Shown: positions 18,610 through 29,109, numbered from the stretch's first letter. The stretch: DNA of 64,000 bases from Falsirhodobacter sp. 20TX0035 (GCF_028307215.1 NZ_JAQMHV010000001.1:186001-250000); one strand, 5' to 3'. Translations and numbers: made by a program. Notes: generated from the letters alone by a model not told the origin.

Positions 18610-18933
18610 TTGGACCGTACCACCCTCATCGTCGCCACGACCATTGTGCTTCTTGTGGCCTTTGCCCTGGGCTGGTTCGCCCGCTGGCTGATGACCCGCC
18701 TTTCCCCCCTGGAAAACCGCAACATGGACGAGGTGGACCGCCTGGCCCAGGCCCTGCACGAGGCCGAGGAGATCCGGAACGCCGCCATCGTCTATGGCGA
18801 GGAGCGGGAGCGTGAACTGACAGGGCAGCTGGCCCAGACGGACGCCGAACTGCGCGCCGTCATGGAGGCGCTGGGCGAGTCGCGGGCCGAGGTGGAGGCG
18901 ATGCAGGCCGAGATCGAGCGACTGCAGCGCTGA
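18610..18933 (+). CDS. Small membrane protein with coiled coil
   Basis: A 107-residue protein of unknown family. A single transmembrane helix at about residues 6-24 is followed by a charged, heptad-rich coiled coil (about 35-105) of Ala, Glu, Leu and Arg. It begins with TTG at 18610, preceded by a GAGG site; no ATG is available in frame. It starts 17 bp after the OmpA/BON gene and is probably its co-expressed partner at the inner membrane. I do not recognise a function. Confidence 0.7.
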   Translation: MDRTTLIVATTIVLLVAFALGWFARWLMTRLSPLENRNMDEVDRLAQALHEAEEIRNAAIVYGEERERELTGQLAQTDAELRAVMEALGESRAEVEAMQAEIERLQR

Positions 18934-19039
18934 TTTTCCTCGACGTGGAACGGCTTCGGCCTTAGTTTCGGCGGACCGTTGCGCTGCGACGGTTCTTCGG
19001 GGCCGGTGGCCCTGATGAGCGCCACCTGCAGGGAACACA

Positions 19040-20317
19040 GTGTATCTCGAAATTCTGATCGTCGCCGTCCTGATTGTCATCAACGGCGCCTTGGCCATGT
19101 CCGAACTGGCCGTGGTGTCCGCACGCCCCGCAAGGCTGCGGAACCTGTCGGAAGGAGGGAGCACCGGCGCGGAAACTGCCCTTCGGCTGGCCGCCGATCC
19201 CGGGCGGTTCCTGTCCACCGTCCAGATCGGCATCACCCTCGTGGGCGTCCTGTCGGGCGCGTTTTCCGGCGCCACGCTGGGCGGACGCTTCGCGTCCTTT
19301 CTGGCGGCCAACAACGTGCCCGCTGCCGACACGCTGGGCGTGGGCCTTGTGGTGGTGGCCATCACCTACCTGTCGCTGATCGTCGGGGAACTGGTTCCCA
19401 AGCAGATCGCGCTGAAGAACCCCGAGGCCGTGGCCGTCAGCGTGGCCCCCGCCATGCTGCTTCTGTCCAAGATCGGCGCGCCCATCGTCTGGGTTCTGGA
19501 CATCTCGGGGCGCCTGGTGCTGAAGCTTCTTCGCGTCCAGAACGAGGAGAAGAACCGCGTCACCGATGAAGAGGTGCGCACCATCTTGGCCGAAGCGCAT
19601 GTCGAGGGCGTGATCGAGACGGGCGAGCGGCACATGCTGACCGGCGTGATGCGCTTGGCCGACCGGCAGGCCAGCCAGCTGATGACGCAGCGGCGCGACG
19701 TGGTGTCCATCGACCTCGGCGCCTCGGCCGAGGAGGTGCTGGACACGATCCGCGAATCGCGCCGCGCCCGCCTGCCGGTGCGCCGTCGCGAAACGGACGA
19801 ATATGTGGGTGTGCTGTACGTGACCGACGCCTTCGCCGCCGTGACCCGGGGGGAGCCGTTGGACGTCGGCACCCTGATGCGCGAGGTGCCGGTGGTGTCG
19901 GACGCCGCCGACGCGCTGAACGTGATCGAGATCCTGCGCGCCTCCCCCAACCACATGGCGCTGGTCTATGACGAATACGGCAGCTTCGAAGGGATCATCA
20001 CCACCGGCGACATCCTTGAAGCGATCACGGGCGCCTTCCAGGAGCATCTGGCCGACGAACCCGCGATCCGCCAGCGCGAGGACGGGTCTTGGCTGGTGTC
20101 GGGCTGGATGCCGGTGGATGAGTTCTGCGAGATGCTGCGCATCCCCACCGAGCTTGCCGGCGATTACGAGACGGTGGCGGGTCTGGTCCTGAACCAGCTG
20201 CGCCGGATGCCGGATCAGGGTGACAGCTTCACCCGCGACGGCTGGCGGTTCGAGGTGATCGATCTGGACGACCGCCGCATCGACAAGATCCTGGTGGAAA
20301 AACTCGAAACGGAATGA
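19040..20317 (+). CDS. CNNM/CorC-type transporter (HlyC/CorC family)
   Basis: A 425-residue membrane protein. Domains in order: CNNM/DUF21 transmembrane region (residues 1-190, four helices, with INGALAMSELAVVSARPARL), two CBS domains (about 205-330; ALVYDEYGSFEGIITTGDILE) and a C-terminal CorC_HlyC domain (about 345-420). Members are linked to magnesium or cobalt efflux, not to haemolysis as older names imply. The start is GTG at 19040 with an AGGGA site. A bidirectional terminator follows. A second, soluble relative lies at 46987-47883. Confidence 0.92.
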   Translation: MYLEILIVAVLIVINGALAMSELAVVSARPARLRNLSEGGSTGAETALRLAADPGRFLSTVQIGITLVGVLSGAFSGATLGGRFASFLAANNVPAADTLGVGLVVVAITYLSLIVGELVPKQIALKNPEAVAVSVAPAMLLLSKIGAPIVWVLDISGRLVLKLLRVQNEEKNRVTDEEVRTILAEAHVEGVIETGERHMLTGVMRLADRQASQLMTQRRDVVSIDLGASAEEVLDTIRESRRARLPVRRRETDEYVGVLYVTDAFAAVTRGEPLDVGTLMREVPVVSDAADALNVIEILRASPNHMALVYDEYGSFEGIITTGDILEAITGAFQEHLADEPAIRQREDGSWLVSGWMPVDEFCEMLRIPTELAGDYETVAGLVLNQLRRMPDQGDSFTRDGWRFEVIDLDDRRIDKILVEKLETE

Positions 20318-20318
20318 A

Positions 20319-20347
20319 AAAAGGGCGCGCCACTGGCGCGCCCTTTC
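20319..20347. terminator. Bidirectional terminator between corC-like gene and hsp20
   Basis: A perfect stem GGGCGCGCC/GGCGCGCCC with a 3-nt loop, flanked by an A-run on the left and T-run on the right, so it can stop transcription from both converging genes. It begins right after the stop codon of the CNNM gene. Confidence 0.9.
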
Positions 20348-20365
20348 TTGATCGGGATGTCTGGA

Positions 20366-20812
20366 TCAGGCTTCGATCGCGGCGGGCTTGCTGCCGGCGA
20401 TCTCGATCCGGCGGGGCTTCAGCGCCTCCGGCGTTTCGCGGACCAGATCGATGTGCAGCATCCCATGCTCGTGCGTGGCGCCCGTCACGCGGACATGGTC
20501 GGCCAGCGCGAAGCGACGCTCGAACGCGCGGGTCGCGATGCCGCGATGCAGGAAGCGGCGGTCGCCATCTTCGGCATCCTTGCGGGCGGACACGTGCAGC
20601 GCGTTGTCCTTCACCTCGACGGCCAGTTCCTCGGGCGTGAAGCCCGCGACGGCGACCGAGATGCGGTACGCGCTCTCATCCGTCTTTTCGATGTTGTAGG
20701 GCGGATAGCCGGGCTGCGGCACGTCGGTGCTGAGCACGCGGTCCATCAGGTCGGCGATGCGGTCGAAGCCGACCGTGGCACGGTAAAGCGGTGCGAAGTC
20801 ATAACCACGCAT
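20366..20812 (-). CDS. Hsp20/alpha-crystallin small heat-shock protein
   Basis: A 148-residue ATP-independent chaperone of the IbpA class. The N terminus has RGYDFAPLYRATVGFDR, and the alpha-crystallin domain spans about 33-125 (YNIEKTDESAYRISVAVAGF; FLHRGIATRAFERRFALAD). A C-terminal PRRIEI tail carries the I-x-I/V type anchor. ATG at 20812 is preferred: a GGAGG lies 6 bp upstream, whereas the ATG two codons earlier directly abuts it. A heat-shock-like promoter lies upstream at 20905-20933. Confidence 0.93.
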   Translation of the reverse strand: MRGYDFAPLYRATVGFDRIADLMDRVLSTDVPQPGYPPYNIEKTDESAYRISVAVAGFTPEELAVEVKDNALHVSARKDAEDGDRRFLHRGIATRAFERRFALADHVRVTGATHEHGMLHIDLVRETPEALKPRRIEIAGSKPAAIEA

Positions 20813-20904
20813 GTTCATCCTCCAAGAGCGATGTTAGTGGCCCCCCTTCGTCAGGCGGGACCGGGGTCGTTGCGCCGACCCGTTGTGGCACCGGCGCACC
20901 CGTG

Positions 20905-20933
20905 ATGTGGGAAGCGCCCAAGGGCCCGTCAAG
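20905..20933 (-). promoter_or_regulatory. Candidate sigma-32 (RpoH) promoter of hsp20
   Basis: Read on the minus strand: CTTGAC (20928-20933), a 16-bp spacer, then CCCACAT (20905-20911). This resembles the RpoH consensus CTTGAA-N13-16-CCCATNT. It lies about 90 bp upstream of the hsp20 start, consistent with the gene's function. It is not tested experimentally. Confidence 0.5.
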
Positions 20934-20972
20934 ACCCCTTTTCGACGGTGTGGAACGTGCTAGGCAGAAGAC

Positions 20973-21665
20973 ATGGAACTGCTGCCACGACTCAACATCC
21001 TCGACTGGCCGGACGCCATCGCCGTCGCGCTGACGGTCGTCCTGTTCCTGGCCATCGGCTGGGCGGTGGAGCATCCGCCGAAGAACCGCCCTTCCGTCAG
21101 CCTGCTGATGGCGGATTACCGGCGCGAATGGATGCGTCACTTCGTGACGCGCCAGCAGAAGATCCTGGATGGCACCGTCATCACCAGCCTGCGGCAGGCG
21201 ACGCAGTTCTTCATCTCGGGCACGATGCTGGCCTTGGGGGCCGGGCTCGCGCTGGTGGGCAATCCCGAACAGCTGATCCTGGTGGCCAACGATCTGAACC
21301 TTCAGGCGCAGGCCGTGGTGGTGGAGGTGAAGGTGATCTTCGTCCTCTTGTTTCTGGCCAACGCGTTCCTGAAGTTCATCTGGTCGCACCGCCTGTTCGG
21401 CTATTGCGCCGTGCTGATGGGCTCCATGCCCAACAGCGAGGATCCGGTCGCCTATCACCGCGCGGGCCAGGCGGCGGAATTGAACGTGACCGCCGCCCGC
21501 AGCTACAACCGCGGCCTGCGCTCGGTCTATTTCGCGCTGGCGGCGCTGGGCTGGCTGCTGGGGCCGTGGACGCTGATGCTGACGACGCTACTGACGGCGG
21601 GGGCGCTGATCCGGCGCGAATTCGCGTCCGAATCCCGCGCCATTGTCATGCAGCGCGTCGAGTAG
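20973..21665 (+). CDS. DUF599 family membrane protein
   Basis: A 230-residue inner-membrane protein with about four hydrophobic helices: near 15-35, 72-95, 110-130 and 185-210. Family-like segments are REWMRHFVTRQQKILDGTVITSL-type (split by short stretches, about 50-75), FISGTMLALGAGLAL and NRGLRSVYFALAALGWLLGPW. The function of DUF599 is unknown. It is divergent from hsp20, and its last 20 bp overlap the convergent GATase-like gene. Confidence 0.85.
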   Translation: MELLPRLNILDWPDAIAVALTVVLFLAIGWAVEHPPKNRPSVSLLMADYRREWMRHFVTRQQKILDGTVITSLRQATQFFISGTMLALGAGLALVGNPEQLILVANDLNLQAQAVVVEVKVIFVLLFLANAFLKFIWSHRLFGYCAVLMGSMPNSEDPVAYHRAGQAAELNVTAARSYNRGLRSVYFALAALGWLLGPWTLMLTTLLTAGALIRREFASESRAIVMQRVE

Positions 21666-23709
21666 ACCGCCCTTCCCGCAACCACGCGCCCAGCGCGAAG
21701 GCGGCCGCCAGAACCAGCCAGAGCCAGCCAGGCAGCAGCGGCGCCACCGTCACGTCCTGCGCGACAAAGGCGCCGCGGGGCGTGATCCCCAGCCAGCCGC
21801 GCCCGGCGGCCACCCGGCCCTCGCCGACCTCTCGCAGGGTGAAGTCGGGATGATCCTCCAGCCGCACGGCGCCGCCGCCCACCGGGTCCATCACCGGCTC
21901 CAGCAGGCGGGGGGTGGCGATCGTCTCCTCGAACTCGCGCGGGGCGGCGGGACCGACGGCGAACACCTCGGCCAGATCGCCCTGCTGCATGCGATAAAGG
22001 CCCAGTTCCGGCGCGGGCCAGGTGACGGCAAAGCGGCCGGGGGCCTGTTCCTCCAGGGTCAGGTCGACCGTGTCGCCCCCCGGGCCCGTGACGGACACCG
22101 GCGGCGGCGCGGCCCCCAGCGTGCGGCGCTGGATCGTGACGGTCTGGCCTGCGGCGGTCGCGGTGAGCGCCTCCTCCTCCAGCTCCGGCTCCTTCAGCAT
22201 CCAGTGGGCCAGCCGCCGGGTCAGTTCCAGTTGCGGCCCGCCCCCTTCGTATCCCCGCCCCCACAGCCACAGCTGATCGGACCCGAGGATGGCGATCCGC
22301 CCTTCCCCCACGCGGTCCAGCACCAGAAGGGGGCGCCCGTCGATGCCCTTCATCAGCGCCTCGCCTCCCGTCTGCGTCATGTCGATCTCGCGGAACCAGC
22401 GGCCCCAGTCCTGCGGATTCTCCAGCCCCTCGGTCACAGGGTGACGCTGGCCCAGATCCGTCAGGCCGGGGCGGAAGCCCTGATCCAGCACGCGGCCCGT
22501 GGGCTTCACGGGCATGATCTCTCCCAGCGGCGAGCGGGCCAGGCTTTCGACGCCGGCGAATTCTGGCCCCGCCGCCACCAGCACCGTGCCGCCCTTGCGG
22601 ACATAGTCGCGGACGTTCTCCAGATACAGGCTGGGAAGGATGCCCTGCAGGCGATAGCGGTCGAAGATGATCAGGTCGAAATCGTTGATCTTCTCCATGA
22701 ACAGCTCCCGCGTGGGGAAGGCGATCAGCGACAACTCGTCCACCGGCGTCGCGTCCTGCTTCTGCGGCGGGCGCAGGATGGTGAAATGCACCAGATCGAC
22801 GGACGGATCGGATTTCAGAAGGTTCCGCCACACGCGTTCCCCCGCATGGGGTTCGCCCGACACCAGAAGCACGCGCAGCCGGTCGCGCACGCCGTTGATC
22901 TGAACGATCTGGGCGTTGTTGCGGTCCGTGACCTCCCCCTCCACCCCGGCGGTGGAGATCTGGAGGACGTTCATCCCGCCATGCGGCAGGCGGACCGGAA
23001 GCTCCATGTCCTGCCCCACCGGCACATCCACGGTCAGGGGCGCTTCCGCCCCCAGCGCCAGGGTCAGGCGTGCCGTGGCGCCAAGGCCCTCAGGCGTGCG
23101 GCCCTGATCCTCCACCCGCAGGGTTAGGCGCGCGTCCTCCCCCACGATGGCGAAGGCGGGGGCGTTGCGGACGATCAGGCGACGGTCCCAGTCAGCGGCG
23201 CGGCCCGTTTGCAGCAGGTGCAGCGGCGCGGGCAGCGCGGGCGCCACCCCCATGTCGTGCACCTGCCCGTCCGAGATCAGGATCGCCCCGGCGATCCGGT
23301 CGCGCGGCTCTTCGGCCAAGGCCTGCGACAGGGCCGTCATGGCCTGCGTGCCGCCATTGTCGGGGGCGTCGGCCAGGCGGATCACGCGCAACTCGGTGTC
23401 CGGTAGGGCCGCCACCTGCGCCTGAAGGCGGGCCAGCGCCGCCGCCGTCTGGTCGGCCCGGTCGCCCAGACGCTGGCTGGCGCTGTCATCCACCAGCGCG
23501 ATCACGATGTCGGACAGGGGGGCCCGGTCCTCGCGCAGGACCGAAGGCCCGGCCAGCGCCAGAAGCACCACGGCCAGCGACAGGCCGCGCAGCCACCAGC
23601 CCCGCAGGCCGCGCCACGCCCCCAGCGCCACGAACAGCGCCGCCAGCCCGCAGGCCGTCCAAAGCGCCCACCACGGCAGCATTGGGTCAAAGAGGATGGA
23701 ACCGTTCAA
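21646..23709 (-). CDS. Membrane-anchored GATase1-like protein of the MoxR module
   Basis: A 687-residue protein. Two N-terminal transmembrane helices (about 13-32 and 38-58) lead into a von Willebrand-like segment (IVIALVDDSASQRLGD near 70; AGAILISDGQ near 140). A beta-rich middle follows, then a class I glutamine-amidotransferase-like fold (about 290-480: VLLVSGEPHAGERVWR, DFDLIIFDRY, VLVAAGPEFAG), and a last transmembrane helix is near 665. No catalytic Cys triad is evident, so it is probably not an amidotransferase. It overlaps the DUF4159 gene start by 4 bp and ends the four-gene module. Confidence 0.78.
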   Translation of the reverse strand: MNGSILFDPMLPWWALWTACGLAALFVALGAWRGLRGWWLRGLSLAVVLLALAGPSVLREDRAPLSDIVIALVDDSASQRLGDRADQTAAALARLQAQVAALPDTELRVIRLADAPDNGGTQAMTALSQALAEEPRDRIAGAILISDGQVHDMGVAPALPAPLHLLQTGRAADWDRRLIVRNAPAFAIVGEDARLTLRVEDQGRTPEGLGATARLTLALGAEAPLTVDVPVGQDMELPVRLPHGGMNVLQISTAGVEGEVTDRNNAQIVQINGVRDRLRVLLVSGEPHAGERVWRNLLKSDPSVDLVHFTILRPPQKQDATPVDELSLIAFPTRELFMEKINDFDLIIFDRYRLQGILPSLYLENVRDYVRKGGTVLVAAGPEFAGVESLARSPLGEIMPVKPTGRVLDQGFRPGLTDLGQRHPVTEGLENPQDWGRWFREIDMTQTGGEALMKGIDGRPLLVLDRVGEGRIAILGSDQLWLWGRGYEGGGPQLELTRRLAHWMLKEPELEEEALTATAAGQTVTIQRRTLGAAPPPVSVTGPGGDTVDLTLEEQAPGRFAVTWPAPELGLYRMQQGDLAEVFAVGPAAPREFEETIATPRLLEPVMDPVGGGAVRLEDHPDFTLREVGEGRVAAGRGWLGITPRGAFVAQDVTVAPLLPGWLWLVLAAAFALGAWLREGRSTRRAA

Positions 23710-26423
23710 TTCCCCAGCCTTTCCAGCAGCGCCGGCACGTGCACCTGATCGTTCTTGTAGTTCCCGGTCAGCACATACATCACGAGGTTGATGCCGAAGC
23801 GCATCGCGATCTCGCGCTGACGTTCCCCTCCGAAGCCGCGGCCCACGGGCAGGGTCGGCGTGCCCAGCTCATCCACCGCCCAGGCCGAGGCCCAGTCGTT
23901 CCCGCCGATCATCACAGGCGTCACGCCGTCGTTCAGGTGGCGGAAGGGTTGGCCTTCCTCGGCGGACGCGTCCGGCGGGGCGGCCTCCACCCAGACGGGA
24001 CCGTTGAAGCGGCCGGGGAAGTCTTGGATCAGAAAGAAGGTGCGGGTCACGACATGGTCCTGCGGCACCTCCTCCAGCGGCGGGATGTCGAGGCCGGAGG
24101 CGATGCGCTGCAGCGCCTGCCCTTCGGGCGTGGTGCCTGACACGTCCGCGTCGCGCGTGTCGAACAGGATCAGCCCGCCCGTGCGCAGGAAGGCGTTGAT
24201 CTTGGCGAAGGTGTCGACCGAGGGCAGCGGCGCATCCGCCACCACAGGCCAGTACAGGAACGGGAAGAACGCCAGCTCGTCCGCGGCGGGATCGACGCCC
24301 GCCGGATCCCCCGGCTCCACCGAGGTGCGCGCGGCCAGCTGCATGGACAAACCCCGCAGCCCCTGTTCGGAGATGCGGTCCACCCGCGGGTCGCCCGTTC
24401 GCACGAAGGCGAGGCGCAGCGTCTCCGTCGCCTCGACCGCCGCCTGGTCCTGCGCGCGCGCCTCGGCCAGCGGCAGAAGGGCCAGCACGACCAGCGCCGC
24501 CGCCACCCGGCGCAGGCGCCCCGACACGGCCAGCGCCGCCAGCACGTCCACCATCAGCGCCGCCAGTGCAAGCAGCAGAAGCGGCCCCTGAAGCGAGCGT
24601 TCGGGCGCCGCGTCCAGCCCTTCGACGACCATGCCGTCGGGCCAGACCGCCGCCTCGAACGCGGTGTCCGCGCGGATCACGTTCAGGGCGACCAGACGGT
24701 CCTGCCCGCGATAGAGGCCCGGGCGCAGGGCGGCCGACAGCGGGGCGGCCATGTCCTCGCCCCGGAGGCCGGACATCTGGCCCGCGTCGGCCAGCCCGCC
24801 GAAGGCGTCCATCAAACGCTCGGGCGTCCAGATCTGCCCGGTCAGGTCGGCCGCCTCGGCCGGATCGCCGCCGGTGATGGCCAACCGGTCCAGCATCTGC
24901 ACGAACAGGCCGGACAAGGGCAGGTTCGACCAGTCGGTGTTGGCGGTGACGTGGAACAGCACCACCTGCCCCTGCCCCATTGGCTTGCGCGTCACCAGCG
25001 GGGTGCCATCCTCCAGCGAGGCGACGGTGCGGGCGGCCAGATCCGGCCCCGGCTGGGCCAGCACCTGTTCGGTGACCGCGACCTCCTCCGGCACCGGCAG
25101 CCCGTGGAAGGGGGAGCCTTCGGGGAACGGTGCCAGCTTGCGCGGTTCCCCCCAGCTCATCGCGCCGCCAAGGGCGCGGCCGCCTTCGCGCAGACGGGTG
25201 GGCAGCAGGGGGTCATCCTCGGTCCGGGCGACTTGGCTGGCGGCAAGGCGCGGGCCGGCAAAGCGCAGCAGAAGGCCGCCCTGATCCACCCAGTCGGTCA
25301 AGGCTGCCGTTTCGGCGGGGCCGAGCCGGGCCACGTCGGCCAGAACGATCACATCGGGATTGGCGGGCAGGATGTCGGACAGCGGGCCGTCGATCAGGTC
25401 GGCCGAAGGCGCCAGCGCCTGCTGCAGATAGAACAGGGGCGACAGAAGCTGCGCCCCCTCGGCCTGCGCGTCGGCGCCGATCAGCGCCACCTCGCGCCGG
25501 CGCAGGCTGTCATCCGCCAGCTGGACCGAGGCGGCGGAGCGGACGCCTTCCACCTGAAAGCCGGTGACGCGGTTGCGCAGTTCGGCCGGCAGGGCCAGTC
25601 CGGCCTCCGCCTCCGTGGCGCCGGCGGGGAAGGCCAGCGTGGCGCGGGCGAGTTCGGCCTCCGCCCCCGAAGGGTCGGCACCGATGGCCTGAACCACGGC
25701 CTCCGTCGGTTCCAGAACGGGAAGGCGGGCGGCTTTCAGGGTGATGGCCGCGCCGTCGAAGACGGGCGGGCGCAGGGCGATGGTGGCGTTGGGCACGTCC
25801 ACCGCCGTGACGGGGCCATGGGCCTCCAGCGCCTCCAGAAGGTCGGCGCGGGCCGGATGGTCGATCCCGTCCGACAGCCAGAGCGTGTCGAACGCCCCTT
25901 CCGGCAAGGCCCCGGCCCAGCCCGCATAGTTGGGGGCCCATGGGTTCGGCTGCTGCCCCCGCACAAGGGGGGCCACGCGTTCGGCGGGGGTAAAGGCGGG
26001 CGCCTGCGGGGCGTCGGTGGCGCGCAGAAGGGCCACGGGGCGGTTGTCGCGGGCCGCCTCCTCCACCGCCTGTTCGACGCGGGCTAGGCGGCGCGGCCAG
26101 TCGCGCGCGTCGCCCCACGAGGCGTCCATCACGATCAGCAAGGGGCCGCTGCCCCCGGCCTGCGGGCGCGGGTTCAGGATGGGGCCGGCAAAGGCGAGGA
26201 TCGCTGCGCCCACCGCCAGCATCCGCAGGGCCATCAGCCACCACGGCGTGCGGTCGGACTGCGCGTCCTTGTCCGCCAGCCCCAGTAGAAGCGCCACGCC
26301 GGGAAAGCGGCGGCGGATCGGCGCGGGCGGGACGGCGCGCAACAGGACATACAGCACCGGCAGCAGGATCAGCCCCAGAAGGACCAGCGGCGCGGTGAAG
26401 CCGATCGGGCCAAGGATCCACAT
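23706..26423 (-). CDS. BatA-like N-terminus plus DUF4159 protein
   Basis: A 905-residue membrane protein. The start matches the BatA/aerotolerance N-terminal domain (helices near 10-28 and 58-78). A large periplasm-like beta-rich region follows, with a GATase-like stretch around 330-480. A helix pair lies near 620-665, and DUF4159 fills the C terminus (about 690-905: FFPFLYWPVV, TGGLILFDTRD, VYVLTGNYKNDQ-like end). The ATG at 26423 overlaps the DUF58 stop by one base. The family sits with MoxR and DUF58 genes in many alphaproteobacteria; its role is unknown. Confidence 0.82.
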   Translation of the reverse strand: MWILGPIGFTAPLVLLGLILLPVLYVLLRAVPPAPIRRRFPGVALLLGLADKDAQSDRTPWWLMALRMLAVGAAILAFAGPILNPRPQAGGSGPLLIVMDASWGDARDWPRRLARVEQAVEEAARDNRPVALLRATDAPQAPAFTPAERVAPLVRGQQPNPWAPNYAGWAGALPEGAFDTLWLSDGIDHPARADLLEALEAHGPVTAVDVPNATIALRPPVFDGAAITLKAARLPVLEPTEAVVQAIGADPSGAEAELARATLAFPAGATEAEAGLALPAELRNRVTGFQVEGVRSAASVQLADDSLRRREVALIGADAQAEGAQLLSPLFYLQQALAPSADLIDGPLSDILPANPDVIVLADVARLGPAETAALTDWVDQGGLLLRFAGPRLAASQVARTEDDPLLPTRLREGGRALGGAMSWGEPRKLAPFPEGSPFHGLPVPEEVAVTEQVLAQPGPDLAARTVASLEDGTPLVTRKPMGQGQVVLFHVTANTDWSNLPLSGLFVQMLDRLAITGGDPAEAADLTGQIWTPERLMDAFGGLADAGQMSGLRGEDMAAPLSAALRPGLYRGQDRLVALNVIRADTAFEAAVWPDGMVVEGLDAAPERSLQGPLLLLALAALMVDVLAALAVSGRLRRVAAALVVLALLPLAEARAQDQAAVEATETLRLAFVRTGDPRVDRISEQGLRGLSMQLAARTSVEPGDPAGVDPAADELAFFPFLYWPVVADAPLPSVDTFAKINAFLRTGGLILFDTRDADVSGTTPEGQALQRIASGLDIPPLEEVPQDHVVTRTFFLIQDFPGRFNGPVWVEAAPPDASAEEGQPFRHLNDGVTPVMIGGNDWASAWAVDELGTPTLPVGRGFGGERQREIAMRFGINLVMYVLTGNYKNDQVHVPALLERLGN

Positions 26424-27276
26424 CAGGCGGCACGCTCCATCGCTTGGTACAGCCACAACAGCGCGGCCTGCGGGGGTTGCCCCGTGTGGTGGGTGTGGTG
26501 GTGCCAGCCGCTGGCGCGGGCCAGACCGGCCAGCCGCGCCTTGCGTTCGGCCAGCCGGGCCAGATACGCCTCACGCAGGGCCCCGGCCTCCAGTGTCTCG
26601 AACCGGGTGGCGCCGGTCATGGATTCGAACACGGTGCGCCCGTCGAAGGGAAACGCCTCCTCCACCGGATCCAGGATCTGCAGAAGGACGCCGCGCGCAT
26701 TGCGGGCGCTGGCGCGGGCCATCGCCTCCTCCACCCCCTCCATCGGGCCGAGGAAGTCCGAGATCAGGACGACCCGCCCGTGCATCGGCGTCAGCGCAAG
26801 GTCGGGGGAGGCATGTTCCCCCGCCGCCTCGGCCGCCATGGCCTCGGCCAGGCGCAGGATCTGGGCGCGGCCAGGGCGCGGCGGGGTGCCGGACAGGCCG
26901 ACCCGTTCGCCCCCGCGCAGCAGCAGAACCGCCAGCGCCAGCGCCAGAAGCTGCGCCACGTCGCCCTTCGGCGCGCGGTCCGGCGCGCCGGAAAAGGCCA
27001 TCGACTGCCCCCGGTCCACCCAGAGGGTGACGCTTTGCGCCGCCTGCCATTCGCGTTCGCGCACGAAATGCGCGTCCATGCGGGCCGAACGGCGCCAGTC
27101 GATCATGCGGCTGCCGTCGCCCGGACCGGCGGCGCGATACTGCCAGAACTCGTCCCCGGTGCCCGCGCGGCGGCGGCCGTGTTCGCCCAGCATGACGGTG
27201 TGGGCCAACTGTTCCGCCGCCGCCAGAAGGGGCGGCAGCGACTGGCCAAGCGCCTCGGCCCGGGGGCGAAGGACGT

Positions 27277-27280
<4 letters not shown>
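26423..27280 (-). CDS. DUF58 domain-containing protein
   Basis: A 285-residue protein of the DUF58 family, which often resembles a vWA domain. The family core GDEFWQYRAAGPGD and IDWRRSARMD (about residues 41-67) is clear, followed by VTLWVDRGQSM (about 82), a MIDAS-like Asp-x-x-x-Ser, and VVLISDFLGP (about 172). The start is GTG at 27280, overlapping the MoxR stop as GTGA. It is the usual partner of MoxR ATPases, probably helping to assemble or mature a membrane or periplasmic complex. Confidence 0.9.
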
Positions 27281-28281
<1,001 letters not shown>

Positions 28282-28344
28282 GACAATCCTCCGTCGGGCG
28301 TTTACAGTCGCGCCCATTCAATCGACTTTAGCCCGCAGGCTCAA

Positions 28345-28866
28345 ATGCCAAACACCGACGCCGCACAAAAAGCCGTGAGAGGCCTGATCCGGAGCCGGGG
28401 CCCTGCCCCCGTGCATCTGTGGGATCCGCCCTTTTGCGGGAACATCGACCTGCGGATCGACCGGAACGGCGACTGGCACCACGAAGGCCGCCCGATCACC
28501 CGCCCGGCCATGGTGCGCCTGTTCGCCAACGTCCTGAAGCGCGAGGGGGACGCCTATTTCCTTGTCACCCCCGTGGAGAAGGTGGGCATCACGGTCGACG
28601 ACGTGCCCTTCGTCATCACCAAAATGCATGAGGACGGGGACCGGATCGTGCTGACCACATCCCTGGGGGACGAGGCGCCGCTGTCCGCGCTGCGGATGGC
28701 CGGAGGCGTGCCCTATGCCCCCGTGCGCGGCGGGATGGAGGGGCGGATCGACCGCAAGACCTTCTACCGGCTGGCCGAGCGGGGCGAGGTGGAGGGCGAC
28801 GCGTTCGGCCTTCGCAGCGGCGGCGCCTTTGTGGGGCTGTGCCCGGCGGGGGATCTCGACCTCTGA
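28345..28866 (+). CDS. DUF1285 domain-containing protein
   Basis: A 173-residue conserved protein of unknown function. DUF1285 features are visible: PVHLWDPPFCGNIDLRI (about residues 22-38), GDWHHEGRPITRPAMVRLF (about 42-60) and YFLVTPVEKVGITVDD (about 72-87). The ATG at 28345 gives the usual family length; the much longer open frame upstream is a shadow of moxR. It is divergent from moxR with 63 bp between, which must hold both promoters. Confidence 0.88.
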   Translation: MPNTDAAQKAVRGLIRSRGPAPVHLWDPPFCGNIDLRIDRNGDWHHEGRPITRPAMVRLFANVLKREGDAYFLVTPVEKVGITVDDVPFVITKMHEDGDRIVLTTSLGDEAPLSALRMAGGVPYAPVRGGMEGRIDRKTFYRLAERGEVEGDAFGLRSGGAFVGLCPAGDLDL

Positions 28867-28923
28867 CCGCTTGAAGCTGGCGCGGTCCACGATAGAATAC
28901 GGCCAGCAAGGAGACACCGCCAC

Positions 28924-29109
28924 ATGCCCATTCCCCCGCCGGAAACCCAGACCGTCACCCGCTGGAAGGTCGTCTGCGACGGCGGCGAAGGAGGGCTGGG
29001 CCATCCCCGCGTCTGGCTGACGATCCCGGAAGACAAGGGCTTCGTCGAATGCGGCTATTGCGACAAGCGGTTCGTGATCGACCGCGACCACGCGACGGGC
29101 GATCACTGA
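28924..29109 (+). CDS. Zinc-finger CHCC domain protein
   Basis: A 61-residue protein matching the zf-CHCC domain of the NDUFS6-like complex I accessory family. The ligands are visible as Cys18, His27, Cys43 and Cys46 ([23 protein letters not shown]). Alphaproteobacterial homologues resemble the mitochondrial complex I zinc subunit. It follows DUF1285 by 57 bp with an AAGGAG site upstream and precedes polA. Confidence 0.9.
   Translation: MPIPPPETQTVTRWKVVCDGGEGGLGHPRVWLTIPEDKGFVECGYCDKRFVIDRDHATGDH

Noticed and set aside
15482-18610. 1042-codon minus-strand open frame across ubiA and the OmpA/BON gene
   Set aside because: Composition is that of an antisense shadow; both genes on the plus strand have clear motifs.
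19040-20317. Haemolysin function for the CNNM/CorC-type protein
   Set aside because: The name comes from old annotation; domain layout fits ion transport, and nothing shows a toxin.
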